Source of the DNA: Vibrio owensii CAIM 1854 = LMG 25443
GTDB taxonomy: Bacteria; Pseudomonadota; Gammaproteobacteria; Enterobacterales; Vibrionaceae
Direction: 5' to 3'
Length of the DNA: 64,000 bases
Assembly (NCBI RefSeq): GCF_000817815.1
Contig: NZ_JPRD01000011.1
Coordinates: forward strand, 248,001 to 312,000
Position 1 is the first letter of the stretch. Each line of letters begins with the position of its first letter. Positions 52,825 through 62,651 of the stretch are shown here, in pieces. The position numbers were made by a program, and so were the translations under genes. The notes under the pieces were generated by a model. The model ran no database searches, was not told where the DNA came from, and was given only the letters and a program-made list of their open reading frames with translations.

Positions 52825-55800
52825 TTACTTTGGCACTGCCACCTTGTGGAATAGACGATACAATACTGGCACAACAATTAGTGTCAGTACAGTCGCAAAA
52901 CCCAAACCAAACATGATGGTTACAGCCATTGGTTTAAAGAAGATATCCGGTAGTAGAGGAATCATACCAAGAATGGTAGTGATTGCCGCCATACATACCG
53001 GGCGCACACGACTTACCGCTGCATCCACAACTGCGTCGTACGCCTCTTTACCTGACTTCATCTCAATTTCGATCTGGTCAAGCAGTACGATACCGTTTTT
53101 CAATACCATGCCCGACAGACTCAAGAAACCAAGCAGCGCCATAAAGCCAAACGGCGTGTTCAAGGCGAGCAGACCGGTTGTTACACCGATCAATGCCAGA
53201 GGCACCGTCAACCAAACAATCAGCGGCTCCTTAATCGAGTTGAACAAGAAGATGGTGATCAAGAACATGAACAGGTAACCCATTGGCATCGTTGTGAACA
53301 ATGACGCCTTCGCATCGCCTGATGACTCATATTCACCACCCCACTCTAATGAGTAACCTGGTGGCATTTCGATCGCTTCAATCTGTGGTTGTAGACGAGC
53401 TTGCAATGTTGCCGCCGTCTCTTCACCCAAGATATCTGGATCAGCCATCACTGTTAGCATGCGCTTACGGTTTTTACGAACGATGATTGGGTCTTCCCAA
53501 CGCATGTCGTAACCCATAGTTACTTGTTGTAGCGGGATAAACTCACTCTGCGCAGGGCTCCAGATCTTCATGCCTTCGATATTACGAATGTCGATACGCT
53601 CATCTTCAGGAAGGCGAGCTACGATTGGCATCAGCGTTGTGCCATCACGGTACAAACCTATATTCATACCTGAGAACGACATAGATAGGAAATCATCCAC
53701 ATCAGACTTAGTGATACCGTAACGACGTGCTTGGCTCTCGTTAAATTGAGGCTCTAGCACTTGAGTACGTTCACGCCAGTCATGACGAATGTTGGTCGCG
53801 CCAGGATCGGCATACATCACGTCCATCACTTGCGCTGCGATAGTACGAAGGACAGTTGGATCTGAACCGATAACACGCGCTTCAATCTTCGCACCGCCAC
53901 CAGGACCCAATTCAATTTGCTTCAACTTGTAGTTGATTTCTGGGTAGTTGGTTTTGATGTGATCTCTAAAGCGGTCCATCAGTGGTGCCAACGCTTCGTA
54001 GTTCTCTACACGCGTCGTGATTTCACCGTAGGCTGCGTAACTCTTCTCTGGTGAGTAAGTCAGCATGAAACGTTGTAAGCCTTTACCCGCAGTAGTGGTA
54101 ATGTGCTCAACGTGATCTTGCTTCGCTAGCCAACCTTCAAGCTCTTTCAGTTTGTCGTTTGTCGCGCGAATGTCTGTACCTTCAGGCAACCAAACGTCTA
54201 ATTGGAAGATAGGAGTGGTTGATGATGGGAAGAAGGCTTGTTTTACATGCGTAAAGCCGTAGACACTTGCCGCAAGACCTGCCACCAAAACCACAACCGT
54301 AAACCATGCTCGGCGCATACAGAAGTTTAAGAACTTTTTGTACATTACGAAGATGATGCCGTTGTAAGGGTCGTTGTCTTCCCCTTCACCACTCTTGATT
54401 TTCTGACCTTTAAAGAAGATGTCAGCAAAGAATGGCGTTAGCGAGATCGCAGTAAACCAACTCAGCATTAGAGAGATAAGTAATACAGTAAACAAGGTAC
54501 CACAGTACTCACCCGTCGAGTCTTCTGACAGACCGATTGGAGCAAATGCCGTTACTGCAATCACGGTTGCACCTAACAGTGGCCATTTAGTTTGCGTTAC
54601 GATGTCTGTAGCCGCTTGAAGTCTCGTTCGTCCTTTCTGGGTACCTATGAGTATCCCTTCCACGACCACGATGGCGTTATCCACCAGCATACCCAGCGCG
54701 ATAACCAGGGCACCCAAGGAGATCCGCTGCAGGTCGATAGCAAAGTACTTCATGAAGATGAAGGTACCTAATACCGTCAACAATAGAATCAGACCAATGA
54801 GAAGACCTGATCGTAAACCCATAAAGAAGAGCAGAACGACGATTACGATGCCCACCGCTTGCGCCAAGCTGACAACGAAACCACTTACCGACTTGTCTAC
54901 TTCTTTTGGCTGGTTATAGATTTCTGAGATCTCAACCCCAACCGGCTGTTGGTATTTTAGTTCCGCCACTCGGCGGTCAAACGCTTTGCCCACTTCAACT
55001 ACGTTAACGCCTTGAGCAAACGAAATACCCATGTTGAGCGCCAACTCACCATTGTAGTTAATGATGTTGGTTGGAACGTCGACATAGCCACGTTTGATCT
55101 CCGCTACGTCTTTCAAGAAGATCAGACCTTGCGCACCCGACTCTGTCAGTAGCAAATCACCGAGCTCGTCAACGCTCTGGAACTCACCGGTTGGTTGAAT
55201 ACGAATGTACTCATCACCAATTCGGATCGCACCTGCGTCAGAAACGACGTTTTGGGTCGATAGTAGGTTAAATACCGTGTTCGGAGATAGACCTAGGCTG
55301 CTTAACTTCTTCATCGAAATCTCAATGAAGACTTGCTCTTGTTGTTGGCCTGATACAGAAACCTTACTCACCCCGTCGACTAATTCGAGCTCACGTCTCA
55401 AATAGTCCACATAGTCGAGCAGCTCTTTATAGCTGTAGCCATCACCAGTTACGGCCAACAAGATGCCATATACATCACCAAAGTCATCAATGACCGATGG
55501 ATCATTAACACCCGGCGGTAATGTGCCTTTTAAGTCGTTGACTTTACGGCGTAACTCATCCCAAATCTGCGGTAAGTCATCCGGACCATAGTTGTTTTTC
55601 ATGGTCACAGTAATTTGCGATAAACCGCGGCTGGAAATGGAGTTAACCTCATCCACATAGGTTAATTGCTGAATCGCTTTTTCGATTGGATAGGTTACCT
55701 CTTCTTCGACCTGTTGCGGTGTCGCACCAGGGTAAGAAGTGACAACCATTGCGTCTTTGATGGTAAAGGCCGGATCTTCAAGACGACCTAGGCCAAAGAA

Positions 55801-55935
55801 CGCAGAGATACCACCGATTAAGAAGATCAGCGATACCATCCAACTAATTACACGGTTACGAATGAAATACGCCGCGATGCCCGTTACGTTTTCATCATCA
55901 TCTTTTTGAGGCGCAACGTTATTTTGTTCACTCAT
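52825..55935 (-). CDS. RND-family efflux pump, inner-membrane permease
   Basis: This 1036-residue pump has 12 helices and two large periplasmic loops. It starts with ISWMVSLIFLIGGISAFFGL, and carries VTSYPGATPQQVEEEVTYPIE typical of the family. In helix 4 the segment LGMLVDNAIVVVEG has a single Asp where AcrB has a pair, as in a group of RND pumps that use two adaptors (V. cholerae VexK is one I recall). Helix 6, 10 and 12 segments are typical. The export substrate is unknown, and no outer-membrane channel gene is next to it, so TolC is probably used. Its ATG overlaps the adaptor stop as ATGA. Confidence 0.92.
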   Translation of the reverse strand: MSEQNNVAPQKDDDENVTGIAAYFIRNRVISWMVSLIFLIGGISAFFGLGRLEDPAFTIKDAMVVTSYPGATPQQVEEEVTYPIEKAIQQLTYVDEVNSISSRGLSQITVTMKNNYGPDDLPQIWDELRRKVNDLKGTLPPGVNDPSVIDDFGDVYGILLAVTGDGYSYKELLDYVDYLRRELELVDGVSKVSVSGQQQEQVFIEISMKKLSSLGLSPNTVFNLLSTQNVVSDAGAIRIGDEYIRIQPTGEFQSVDELGDLLLTESGAQGLIFLKDVAEIKRGYVDVPTNIINYNGELALNMGISFAQGVNVVEVGKAFDRRVAELKYQQPVGVEISEIYNQPKEVDKSVSGFVVSLAQAVGIVIVVLLFFMGLRSGLLIGLILLLTVLGTFIFMKYFAIDLQRISLGALVIALGMLVDNAIVVVEGILIGTQKGRTRLQAATDIVTQTKWPLLGATVIAVTAFAPIGLSEDSTGEYCGTLFTVLLISLMLSWFTAISLTPFFADIFFKGQKIKSGEGEDNDPYNGIIFVMYKKFLNFCMRRAWFTVVVLVAGLAASVYGFTHVKQAFFPSSTTPIFQLDVWLPEGTDIRATNDKLKELEGWLAKQDHVEHITTTAGKGLQRFMLTYSPEKSYAAYGEITTRVENYEALAPLMDRFRDHIKTNYPEINYKLKQIELGPGGGAKIEARVIGSDPTVLRTIAAQVMDVMYADPGATNIRHDWRERTQVLEPQFNESQARRYGITKSDVDDFLSMSFSGMNIGLYRDGTTLMPIVARLPEDERIDIRNIEGMKIWSPAQSEFIPLQQVTMGYDMRWEDPIIVRKNRKRMLTVMADPDILGEETAATLQARLQPQIEAIEMPPGYSLEWGGEYESSGDAKASLFTTMPMGYLFMFLITIFLFNSIKEPLIVWLTVPLALIGVTTGLLALNTPFGFMALLGFLSLSGMVLKNGIVLLDQIEIEMKSGKEAYDAVVDAAVSRVRPVCMAAITTILGMIPLLPDIFFKPMAVTIMFGLGFATVLTLIVVPVLYRLFHKVAVPK

Positions 55936-57017
55936 TGAGTTGCCTCCTGCTTAACCACTTCCACTTTCATGCCATCTCTTAATCGGGATACACCAGCGAC
56001 AACCACTTTGTCGTCAAGCTCTAAACCATCAAGGATTTGAACCGAGGTTTGTGACGCTTTACCAGCACGCACTTGCTTGCGAGTTACGGTATTGTCGTCA
56101 TTCAAGACCCAAACAAATTTGTTTTCACGATCCAAATCATCACCATCGGCATTAAAGATGGCTTCGATTGGCACGTTGATACCGATGTTAAGGTCTAGAC
56201 CGGTCTTTTCATCTTTAGAGGTCACATCCACCGCCATACCATCAAGAATGTATTCGTTTTCTGGCATAGGCAGAGACAGCGTCACCGTAAAAGTGCCAGT
56301 GTTTGGATCTGGCTCTGTGGTGAACTCTTTGATTTGAGCGTTGTATTCATTGCCGCTTGGTACACGAACTACGGCATTGATTCCCGTCAGATGTTCTTCA
56401 GTCGGAGGCTGATTAACGTACAAACGGTCAGGAAGCTGAATCAGTACTTCGACGCGATCCACACTGTGAATGTTTACGATGTACTGACCAACTTGAATGT
56501 TCTCAAACTGGTCGACGTTTACGCGCGAAATAACACCATCAACCGGTGCTTTTAGCTCTGTAAACGACAAACGAAGCTTGGCTAATTCAAGTTCAGCAAA
56601 CGCAATTTGACGCTGTGCTGCGATCTCATCAAATTGTGATTTTGCCAATAGGCCTTTTTTCACTAGAGGGGCTGAACGGCGGTATTGGCTGTCAACCACA
56701 GAAAAACGTGCCGATGCGTTATCGACATCAAGCTTGTAATCGGTAGGGTCTAGCGTCGCAATAACATCACCTTTTGTGACCTTATCACCTTCTTTGACCA
56801 AGACTCGACTGACCTCGCCCGCAACACGGAAGCTTAAGTGTGAACGGTCAGCAGCATTGGCGACAGCAGGAAAATACAGGTTATCGTCAACCTTCTTACC
56901 TTCCAGAGAAGCCACTCGAACGCGCGGCGTTTCAAGTTCTCGTTCCGGCCCTTTGTCACCACAACCTGCCAATAGCATTGCTGAGCAAAGTGTGGTTAAA
57001 GCTAAGATTCCTTTCAT
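55932..57017 (-). CDS. RND periplasmic adaptor lipoprotein (second)
   Basis: This 361-residue adaptor has a lipoprotein signal (lipobox MLLAGC, Cys19). It follows the HlyD/AcrA plan: lipoyl-like halves (LSFRVAGEVSRVLVKEGDKV and APVDGVISRVNVDQFE), an alpha-helical hairpin, a beta barrel and a membrane-proximal end (VAGVSRLRDGMKVE). I start at MKGILALT, which has GAGGA seven bases ahead. It is the middle gene, one base behind the first adaptor and overlapping the pump gene. Confidence 0.9.
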   Translation of the reverse strand: MKGILALTTLCSAMLLAGCGDKGPERELETPRVRVASLEGKKVDDNLYFPAVANAADRSHLSFRVAGEVSRVLVKEGDKVTKGDVIATLDPTDYKLDVDNASARFSVVDSQYRRSAPLVKKGLLAKSQFDEIAAQRQIAFAELELAKLRLSFTELKAPVDGVISRVNVDQFENIQVGQYIVNIHSVDRVEVLIQLPDRLYVNQPPTEEHLTGINAVVRVPSGNEYNAQIKEFTTEPDPNTGTFTVTLSLPMPENEYILDGMAVDVTSKDEKTGLDLNIGINVPIEAIFNADGDDLDRENKFVWVLNDDNTVTRKQVRAGKASQTSVQILDGLELDDKVVVAGVSRLRDGMKVEVVKQEATQ

Positions 57018-57018
57018 A

Positions 57019-58050
57019 CTACAGTCCTCGCTCCTTAACCCACTCACGCACTTTGATGCCAGGCTCAATCACGTTGACGCCAGAGATAATGATTTGGTCA
57101 CCGTCTTCTAGGCCGGACGCAATCTGCTGTTTCTCGTTAAGCGTTACCGTCACTTTCTCAACGATGCCTTGGTCATTCACACGCCAAACACACGTTTTAT
57201 CGTTCTCAGTAAACAGTGCTGAATTCGGAATTCTTGTGGCACCTGCATTTTCAGACACCAAATGCACATTACCGGACATACCCGGTAAGATACCGACCCC
57301 TTCTGGGCGAGCCATCACCATGGTGACTTTGTAACTGCCCGTTTTAGGATCCGCTTCGGTATCAATTTCTTGGAAGGTCAATTCGAAAGAACGCTCTGGG
57401 AACGCATCAAACGTCATTGACGCATGTGCGTTGGCACCTTGCGTAAACTTACTCAACAAGTGATCTGGTAATTGGAATAACACCTTCATCACTTGGTTGG
57501 TTTGAATGTTCATGACGCCTTCTTTTGCCGCCACGTATTCATGGTTTTCCGCTGGCAGGTAAGAAATAGTGCCATCGTAAGGAGCAACAAGCTTGGTGTA
57601 TCTCAGGTTTGCTTTAGCCTGATTCCACTGTGCTTTTGCTGAATTATGATTGGCTTTCGCTGCATCAAAATCTTGCTCAGACACCACTTGCTCTTTACGA
57701 AGCTTTTTCGAACGTTCGTATTGAACATCCGCTAAGGTGTAATTCGCACGGGCTTGTTTTTCGAGTAGTGAATACTCGTCAGGGTTGAGTACGGCAAGCA
57801 CATCGCCTTTGTTAACCATCTGCCCCGCATTGACTTCGATCGACTGAAGCAATCCAGGCACACGGAATGCGAGTACTGCTCGGTCGCCGGCTTCTGTGGT
57901 GGCAGGAAAATGTCGTTCAAACTGAGCATTGCCTACAGAGACCGTGAAGAGTTTGGCGGGCCGAGATTCGGGTTCAGGGACTGGTGGCAGCTCTTTTCCA
58001 CACCCAGAGAGAACCGTCATGACAGCGATTGGAATGAGCGCTTTTCTCAT
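57019..58050 (-). CDS. RND periplasmic adaptor lipoprotein (first)
   Basis: This 343-residue adaptor has lipobox VLSGC (Cys17). The plan is the same as in its neighbour: LAFRVPGLLQSIEVNAGQMV, a helical hairpin, APYDGTISYLPAENHE and a C-terminal IISGVNVIEPGIKV. Together with the 55932-57017 product it forms a pair of unlike adaptors; they may form mixed hexamers on one pump. It is the promoter-proximal gene of the three. No regulator gene is adjacent. Confidence 0.9.
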   Translation of the reverse strand: MRKALIPIAVMTVLSGCGKELPPVPEPESRPAKLFTVSVGNAQFERHFPATTEAGDRAVLAFRVPGLLQSIEVNAGQMVNKGDVLAVLNPDEYSLLEKQARANYTLADVQYERSKKLRKEQVVSEQDFDAAKANHNSAKAQWNQAKANLRYTKLVAPYDGTISYLPAENHEYVAAKEGVMNIQTNQVMKVLFQLPDHLLSKFTQGANAHASMTFDAFPERSFELTFQEIDTEADPKTGSYKVTMVMARPEGVGILPGMSGNVHLVSENAGATRIPNSALFTENDKTCVWRVNDQGIVEKVTVTLNEKQQIASGLEDGDQIIISGVNVIEPGIKVREWVKERGL

Positions 58051-58154
58051 GTTAATTCATCCATTTAAGATCCATTCCTTTTAAAGTAGATGAATTTATG
58101 GTGTTCTTCTAGAGCATCAGAGCAAAAAATTTCTTTAAAAATAGCAATTTGAGA

Positions 58155-58185
58155 CAAAAATAAAGCAGGCCGAAGCCTGCTTTAT
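58155..58185 (-). terminator. Terminator of the psp operon
   Basis: The perfect 11-base stem ATAAAGCAGGC / GCCTGCTTTAT encloses CGAA (read leftward TTCG, a stable tetraloop), then TTTTTG follows. It lies 21 bases past pspC. Confidence 0.9.
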
Positions 58186-58206
58186 CAATAAATTAGTAAC
58201 TAATCA

Positions 58207-58596
58207 CTAGAGCTTATTAAACTCTCTGTTTACGCGATAAGTGTCAGAAGTGACATACGCTTCCATGTTGCGAATTTTTCCATCGAGACGGTTAAAGTCA
58301 TTTTCCAGCACGCTTAACAGCTGATCTGGACTCTGTCCTTTTTGCCACGGTTTGCTCTTCAACGTATGTTCTTCGCGTGACTTAATGTTCTCGGTATAAG
58401 TCATTGGTTGCTTCTCTAGCATGAAGGTCATTGCAATGTAAGCCAACAAGACTAAAAAAGTACCGCCTAGCAAGGCTGCGGAGATCACGACGATACGAAT
58501 CAACCAAACTTCCGCGCCAAAGTAGTTTGCGACTCCGGCACACACACCGGAGATTTTGCCGTTTACCGGGTCACGATACAGTTCTCGTCTATTCAT
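58207..58596 (-). CDS. pspC: Phage shock protein C
   Basis: This 129-residue protein has the PspC domain: ELYRDPVNGKISGVCAGVAN with YFG, then a membrane helix (IVVISAALLGGTFLVLLAYI), and an acidic or coiled C-terminal tail. PspC with PspB senses inner-membrane damage and releases PspF by binding PspA. Its start overlaps the end of pspB by eight bases. Confidence 0.95.
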   Translation of the reverse strand: MNRRELYRDPVNGKISGVCAGVANYFGAEVWLIRIVVISAALLGGTFLVLLAYIAMTFMLEKQPMTYTENIKSREEHTLKSKPWQKGQSPDQLLSVLENDFNRLDGKIRNMEAYVTSDTYRVNREFNKL

Positions 58597-58822
58597 ACTT
58601 TCGTCTCCATGTTGGGGACTCTGAGTCTAGGATACGCTCTAATGTTTCAACTCGAGACTGCATCGCTTCCGCTTTTTCAGACAGTACCTGAAGGCGCTCT
58701 AGATCTTGGCTCGACAGTGCACTATCTGCTTTGCGTTTGCTGCGATAGTGTAAGAAGAGCCATAGTGGAGCGACAAAGATTAAAAAGACAATCAATGGTC
58801 CAGTAATAAAAAATGTCGACAT
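58589..58822 (-). CDS. pspB: Phage shock protein B
   Basis: This 77-residue protein has one N-terminal membrane helix (FFITGPLIVFLIFVAPLWLF) and a cytoplasmic coiled coil (LQVLSEKAEAMQSRVETLERIL), the PspB plan. It acts with PspC to sense membrane stress. It starts 14 bases after pspA. Confidence 0.95.
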   Translation of the reverse strand: MSTFFITGPLIVFLIFVAPLWLFLHYRSKRKADSALSSQDLERLQVLSEKAEAMQSRVETLERILDSESPTWRRKYE

Positions 58823-58836
58823 AAATGGCTCCTTTC

Positions 58837-59508
58837 TTATTTATCGTTCGATGACATCTGTTCTTTCAGTTTTGCCAACTCTTTTTCAATTTCGTCTTGT
58901 GCTTGTAGCTCAGCAAACTCTTGGTCTAGCGACTTTGCGTTACCCGTTTTCGCGTATAGGTCCGCTTCCGCTTCCATCTCGTCAATCTTACGAGAGTATT
59001 GCTCGAACTTTGCCATCGCCTCGTTTGTACGGCCTGCATGAAGTTGTTTTTGTACATCACGACGGTTCGATGCCGTTTGGTTACGAATCGCTAGCGCTTG
59101 CTGCTTCGCACGAGTTTCTGTGATTTTTGCTTCTAGCTTACCGATTTCGCCAGTCAGTTTCTCAATGGTTTCTTCGACTAGCGTTTGCTCAGTGTGAAGA
59201 CCTTTAATCACTTGCTCCAGCTTTTGCTTTTCAATCAGAGCAGCACGTGCCAAATCTTCACGCTCTTTCACTAGAGCTAGGCTTGCTTTCTGACCCCACT
59301 CAGTGATTTGCTCTTCTAAAGCTTCAACTTTGCGAGCCAACTCTTTTTTGTCTGCAATCGCTTTAGCCGAGTTAGTACGCACTTCTACAAGCGTGTCTTC
59401 CATTTCTTGGATGATAAGACGGATCATTTTTTCAGGATCTTCCGCCTTGTCTAGCAATGCACTGATGTTTGAGTTAACGATGTCTGCAAAACGAGAAAAA
59501 ATACCCAT
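58837..59508 (-). CDS. pspA: Phage shock protein A
   Basis: This 223-residue coiled-coil protein matches E. coli PspA (222), starting [20 protein letters not shown] and holding the usual [16 protein letters not shown]. PspA binds and inhibits PspF at rest; when the membrane is damaged it moves to the membrane and forms scaffolds that limit proton leak. It is first of pspABC. A sigma-54 promoter lies 72 bases ahead. Confidence 0.97.
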   Translation of the reverse strand: MGIFSRFADIVNSNISALLDKAEDPEKMIRLIIQEMEDTLVEVRTNSAKAIADKKELARKVEALEEQITEWGQKASLALVKEREDLARAALIEKQKLEQVIKGLHTEQTLVEETIEKLTGEIGKLEAKITETRAKQQALAIRNQTASNRRDVQKQLHAGRTNEAMAKFEQYSRKIDEMEAEADLYAKTGNAKSLDQEFAELQAQDEIEKELAKLKEQMSSNDK

Positions 59509-59580
59509 AACGGAACTCCTCTTTTTTCCTATTTAAACTCGACAAGGTGGTGATTCACCTTGTGTCTCCCTTTAGATATA

Positions 59581-59597
59581 ACAAGTAGCGTGCCAAC
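59581..59597 (-). promoter_or_regulatory. Sigma-54 promoter of pspABC
   Basis: Read leftward, GTTGGCACGCTACTTGT fits the -24/-12 consensus except that the -12 has GT for GC. The GG and GT are 10 bases apart. It starts 73 bases ahead of pspA, and the divergent pspF gene encodes the activator. Confidence 0.75.
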
Positions 59598-59667
59598 TTT
59601 TATTTTCTATAATAAACAGTACTTTACGCATTTTGTTGTCGTTACACTCCGTTATGCTATGATGGTT

Positions 59668-59686
59668 TTTACCAACTGTTGGTAAA
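59668..59686. promoter_or_regulatory. Perfect palindrome, candidate PspF enhancer
   Basis: TTTACCAACTGTTGGTAAA is perfect over nine bases each side of one central base. A further ACCAAC half-site is at 59691-59696. It lies about 80 bases beyond the -24 of the pspA promoter and 56 bases ahead of pspF, the right place for a PspF enhancer that also gives autocontrol of pspF. Confidence 0.6.
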
Positions 59687-59741
59687 TTTCACCAACTCCA
59701 ATACTGTAAATCGTGGCTAGATAGAAAATAAGAAGGATTTT

Positions 59742-60752
59742 ATGAAGCAGAACCTCATTGGTGAATCGCCCGCTTTTCTCGCCGTACTAGATAAAGTATC
59801 ACAACTGGCGCCGATTGAACGTCCTGTTCTCATCATTGGAGAACGAGGTACAGGTAAAGAACTCATCGCGCAACGTTTACACTATTTATCAAAGCGTTGG
59901 GATAAGCCACTGCTTTCTCTAAACTGTGCGACATTAAGCGAAGGTCTGATTGATTCAGAACTGTTTGGCCACGAATCCGGCTCATTTACAGGATCTAAAG
60001 GTAAGCACAAAGGCCGCTTCGAACGCGCAGAAGGTGGCACCTTATTTCTCGATGAATTGGCAACCGCTCCTCTTCTTGTTCAAGAAAAACTTCTTCGCGT
60101 GATTGAATATGGTGAGTACGAACGTGTTGGCGGACATACCGCACTGACTGCTGATGTTCGCTTAGTTTGTGCAACCAATGCCGATTTACCAAAACTGGCG
60201 GAACAAGGCGATTTCCGCGCAGATTTACTGGACCGTTTGGCGTTTGACGTCATCATGCTTCCACCACTGAGAGAGCGAAAAGAAGACATTCTTTCCCTTG
60301 CCGAGCATTACGCGATCAAGATGTGCCGTGAATTGCAGTTGGAATACTTTGTTGGCTTTACGGAAGAGGCACAACAATCACTTTTGGATTACGCATGGCC
60401 GGGCAACGTACGTGAGTTAAAGAACGTGATTGAGCGTGCGATTTATCGTCATGGTTTGAACTCTAATCCGATCGAATATCTTATCTTTAACCCATTTGAA
60501 GCGGGTTGGGATAACGCGTTAGGCCATACAGCAAATCAAGAAGAATCAGAACCTGCAGAAACGGCGCCGAGAGCTGAGATTCGCTTCCCTCTGGATTACA
60601 AACAGTGGCAAGAAGACCAAGATATCGAACTGCTTAACCGCGCTTTAGAAGAAGCGAAGTTTAATCAACGCCAAGCGGCAGAGCTATTAGGGCTAAGTTA
60701 CCACCAGCTCAGAGGCATGGTCAGAAAATATGGCTTAGTTGGTCAAGGATAA
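59742..60752 (+). CDS. pspF: Sigma-54 activator PspF
   Basis: This 336-residue protein (E. coli 325) has only the AAA+ domain and the helix-turn-helix, with no sensor domain, which is typical of PspF. Walker A is GERGTGKE, the sigma-54 loop GSFTGS (E. coli has GAFTGA, so here Ser replaces the Ala), Walker B LFLDELATA and the end NQRQAAELLGLSYHQLRGMV. PspA holds it inactive. It is divergent from pspABC. Confidence 0.96.
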   Translation: MKQNLIGESPAFLAVLDKVSQLAPIERPVLIIGERGTGKELIAQRLHYLSKRWDKPLLSLNCATLSEGLIDSELFGHESGSFTGSKGKHKGRFERAEGGTLFLDELATAPLLVQEKLLRVIEYGEYERVGGHTALTADVRLVCATNADLPKLAEQGDFRADLLDRLAFDVIMLPPLRERKEDILSLAEHYAIKMCRELQLEYFVGFTEEAQQSLLDYAWPGNVRELKNVIERAIYRHGLNSNPIEYLIFNPFEAGWDNALGHTANQEESEPAETAPRAEIRFPLDYKQWQEDQDIELLNRALEEAKFNQRQAAELLGLSYHQLRGMVRKYGLVGQG

Positions 60753-61031
60753 ATAGCACCTGCCCTCTCACTCTAGCGTTGTCTCACTATACTAAGGAAA
60801 ACAAGCCGTTTCCTAACCAGCGGCAAATCACACACATAGTGAGCAATTTGAGAGGCAAATAAGATCGCCAACCAGAAATGATACGGTAATTTGATCTAAC
60901 ACCTCGCTACACAACGATTTTATGTTTGGAGCGAGTTGGCAAAGGTGATAAATTAGCGGGATCATTTTCGCTTGTCATCTCTGATGCAAAAAGCAGAAGG
61001 AACAAGCAAAGTCCAATGACCATTTCATATT

Positions 61032-62651
61032 ATGAAAGCTTTTATAAGACTATCGCTGAGCCTTATTGGTATTAGCTTACTCACCGCATGTGGTGACGAA
61101 ATCGATCACAATGATATTCGAGAGAATGGCTTTGTGTTTTGTGGGCAAGGTAAGCCAACCACATTTAACCCTCAGCTCATTGACAGCGGCATCACAGCCG
61201 AAGCATTAAGTCCTCAGCTGTACGACACGCTGCTCACTCTCGATCCTAAATCTCACCAACCCGTCGCAAACCTTGCGGAAAGTTGGTCGGTTAACGACGA
61301 AGGCACGGAATACACGTTTAGCTTAAAACAAGGCGTCGCGTTTCAAAACACCGCTTGGTTCACACCGACTCGTCCGTTTAACGCCCAAGATGTGGTATTC
61401 AGCTTTAAGCGAATCATTGATGTAGACCATCCGTTTCATGACGTCGGTGGTGGTTTTTATCCATGGTTTGCAGGTTTGGATTTCCAAAACCTCGTAAAAG
61501 ATGTGATTGCTCTGGATGACCACACGGTTAAGTTCGTACTTTCTCAGCCTAACTTTGCTTTTTTAGCAAATATTGCCACTAGCCATGCTGTTTTGCTTTC
61601 TGCTGAATACGGGCAGCAATTAGCAGAGAAGGATGAAAAAGCACAAATCGATATATTGCCTATTGGTACTGGTCCTTACCAACTAAAAGAGTATCAAGTA
61701 AACGATTTGATTCGCTTGGAACGTCATCCAAAATACTGGAAGTCACCGGCGAAGATGGAACAAGTGGTATTCGACATTTCTCACCGCGGTACTGGCACTC
61801 TGGCCAAGCTATTGAGAAACGAATGTGATGTTTTGGCGTCACCGATTTCTAGCCAGATCCCAATCATTCAAGAAACGGAAAACCTTGAGTTAACCGCAAC
61901 GCCTGCTAACAACGTTTCTTTTATTGCGATTAACACTGGTCACCCTGCGCTTCGCGACCCTCGTGTTCGACAAGCACTTAACCTTGCGATCAATCGTCAG
62001 AACATTCTTGATTCGGTTTATTACGGAACAGGTACTCAAGCCTATACCCTACTTCCTCCAAATTCTTGGGCTTACCAAAAAGACAGCGTAAAAATCCGTT
62101 ACGACCGTAACTACGCCCTAGCCCTATTGCGAGAAGCAGGTTACGAAAAAGGGCTTCAGTTAACAATGTGGGTACCTTTAGAGCCACGCGCATTCAACCC
62201 AAGTCCACGCAAAACCGCTGAGCTGATTCAAGCTAACTTTGCGGATATTGGCGTTGATTTACGACTTCTGACCGATGACCGTTTTGAGCGCACTCAGTTA
62301 GAAACCATCAATGATGTCGATTTACTGCTAACGGGTTGGATTGGTGATACAGGCGATCCGGATAACTTTTTCCGTCCACTGCTTTCTTGTGAATCTGAGC
62401 GCGTTGGTTTGAACGTTTCAATGTGGTGTAACGACGACTTCGACTTCTTGTTGGATCTCGCGTTAGAAACAGAGCAACAACGTTACCGTTTGAACTTATA
62501 CCGCCAAGCTCAAAACATATTGAACGAAGAGTTTCCGGTGATTCCGCTAGCTCATGGTGTTCAATTCCGTGTTCACGATAAATCGCTGAAAGGCTTTAAG
62601 TCGAGCCCTTTCAATGCACAACCTTTTGATAGAGTTGAGAGAATTCATTAA
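61032..62651 (+). CDS. sapA: SapA peptide-binding lipoprotein
   Basis: This 539-residue protein is an oligopeptide-type binding protein (family 5). The order pspF-sapABC matches E. coli and identifies it. It has lipobox LLTAC (Cys20), so it is predicted to be a lipoprotein, unlike the soluble E. coli form. Segments: CGQGKPTTFNPQL, YDTLLTLDPK, SWSVNDEGTEYTFSLKQGV and DPRVRQALNLAINRQNIL. SapA is linked to uptake or resistance to antimicrobial peptides, and in E. coli the sapBCDF genes to putrescine export. sapB starts at its stop codon (TAATG). Confidence 0.92.
   Translation: MKAFIRLSLSLIGISLLTACGDEIDHNDIRENGFVFCGQGKPTTFNPQLIDSGITAEALSPQLYDTLLTLDPKSHQPVANLAESWSVNDEGTEYTFSLKQGVAFQNTAWFTPTRPFNAQDVVFSFKRIIDVDHPFHDVGGGFYPWFAGLDFQNLVKDVIALDDHTVKFVLSQPNFAFLANIATSHAVLLSAEYGQQLAEKDEKAQIDILPIGTGPYQLKEYQVNDLIRLERHPKYWKSPAKMEQVVFDISHRGTGTLAKLLRNECDVLASPISSQIPIIQETENLELTATPANNVSFIAINTGHPALRDPRVRQALNLAINRQNILDSVYYGTGTQAYTLLPPNSWAYQKDSVKIRYDRNYALALLREAGYEKGLQLTMWVPLEPRAFNPSPRKTAELIQANFADIGVDLRLLTDDRFERTQLETINDVDLLLTGWIGDTGDPDNFFRPLLSCESERVGLNVSMWCNDDFDFLLDLALETEQQRYRLNLYRQAQNILNEEFPVIPLAHGVQFRVHDKSLKGFKSSPFNAQPFDRVERIH

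Noticed and set aside
52715..53278. Rightward 187-codon frame opposite the RND pump gene
   Set aside because: It is antisense to a well-conserved pump sequence; the long frame follows from codon bias of the real gene.
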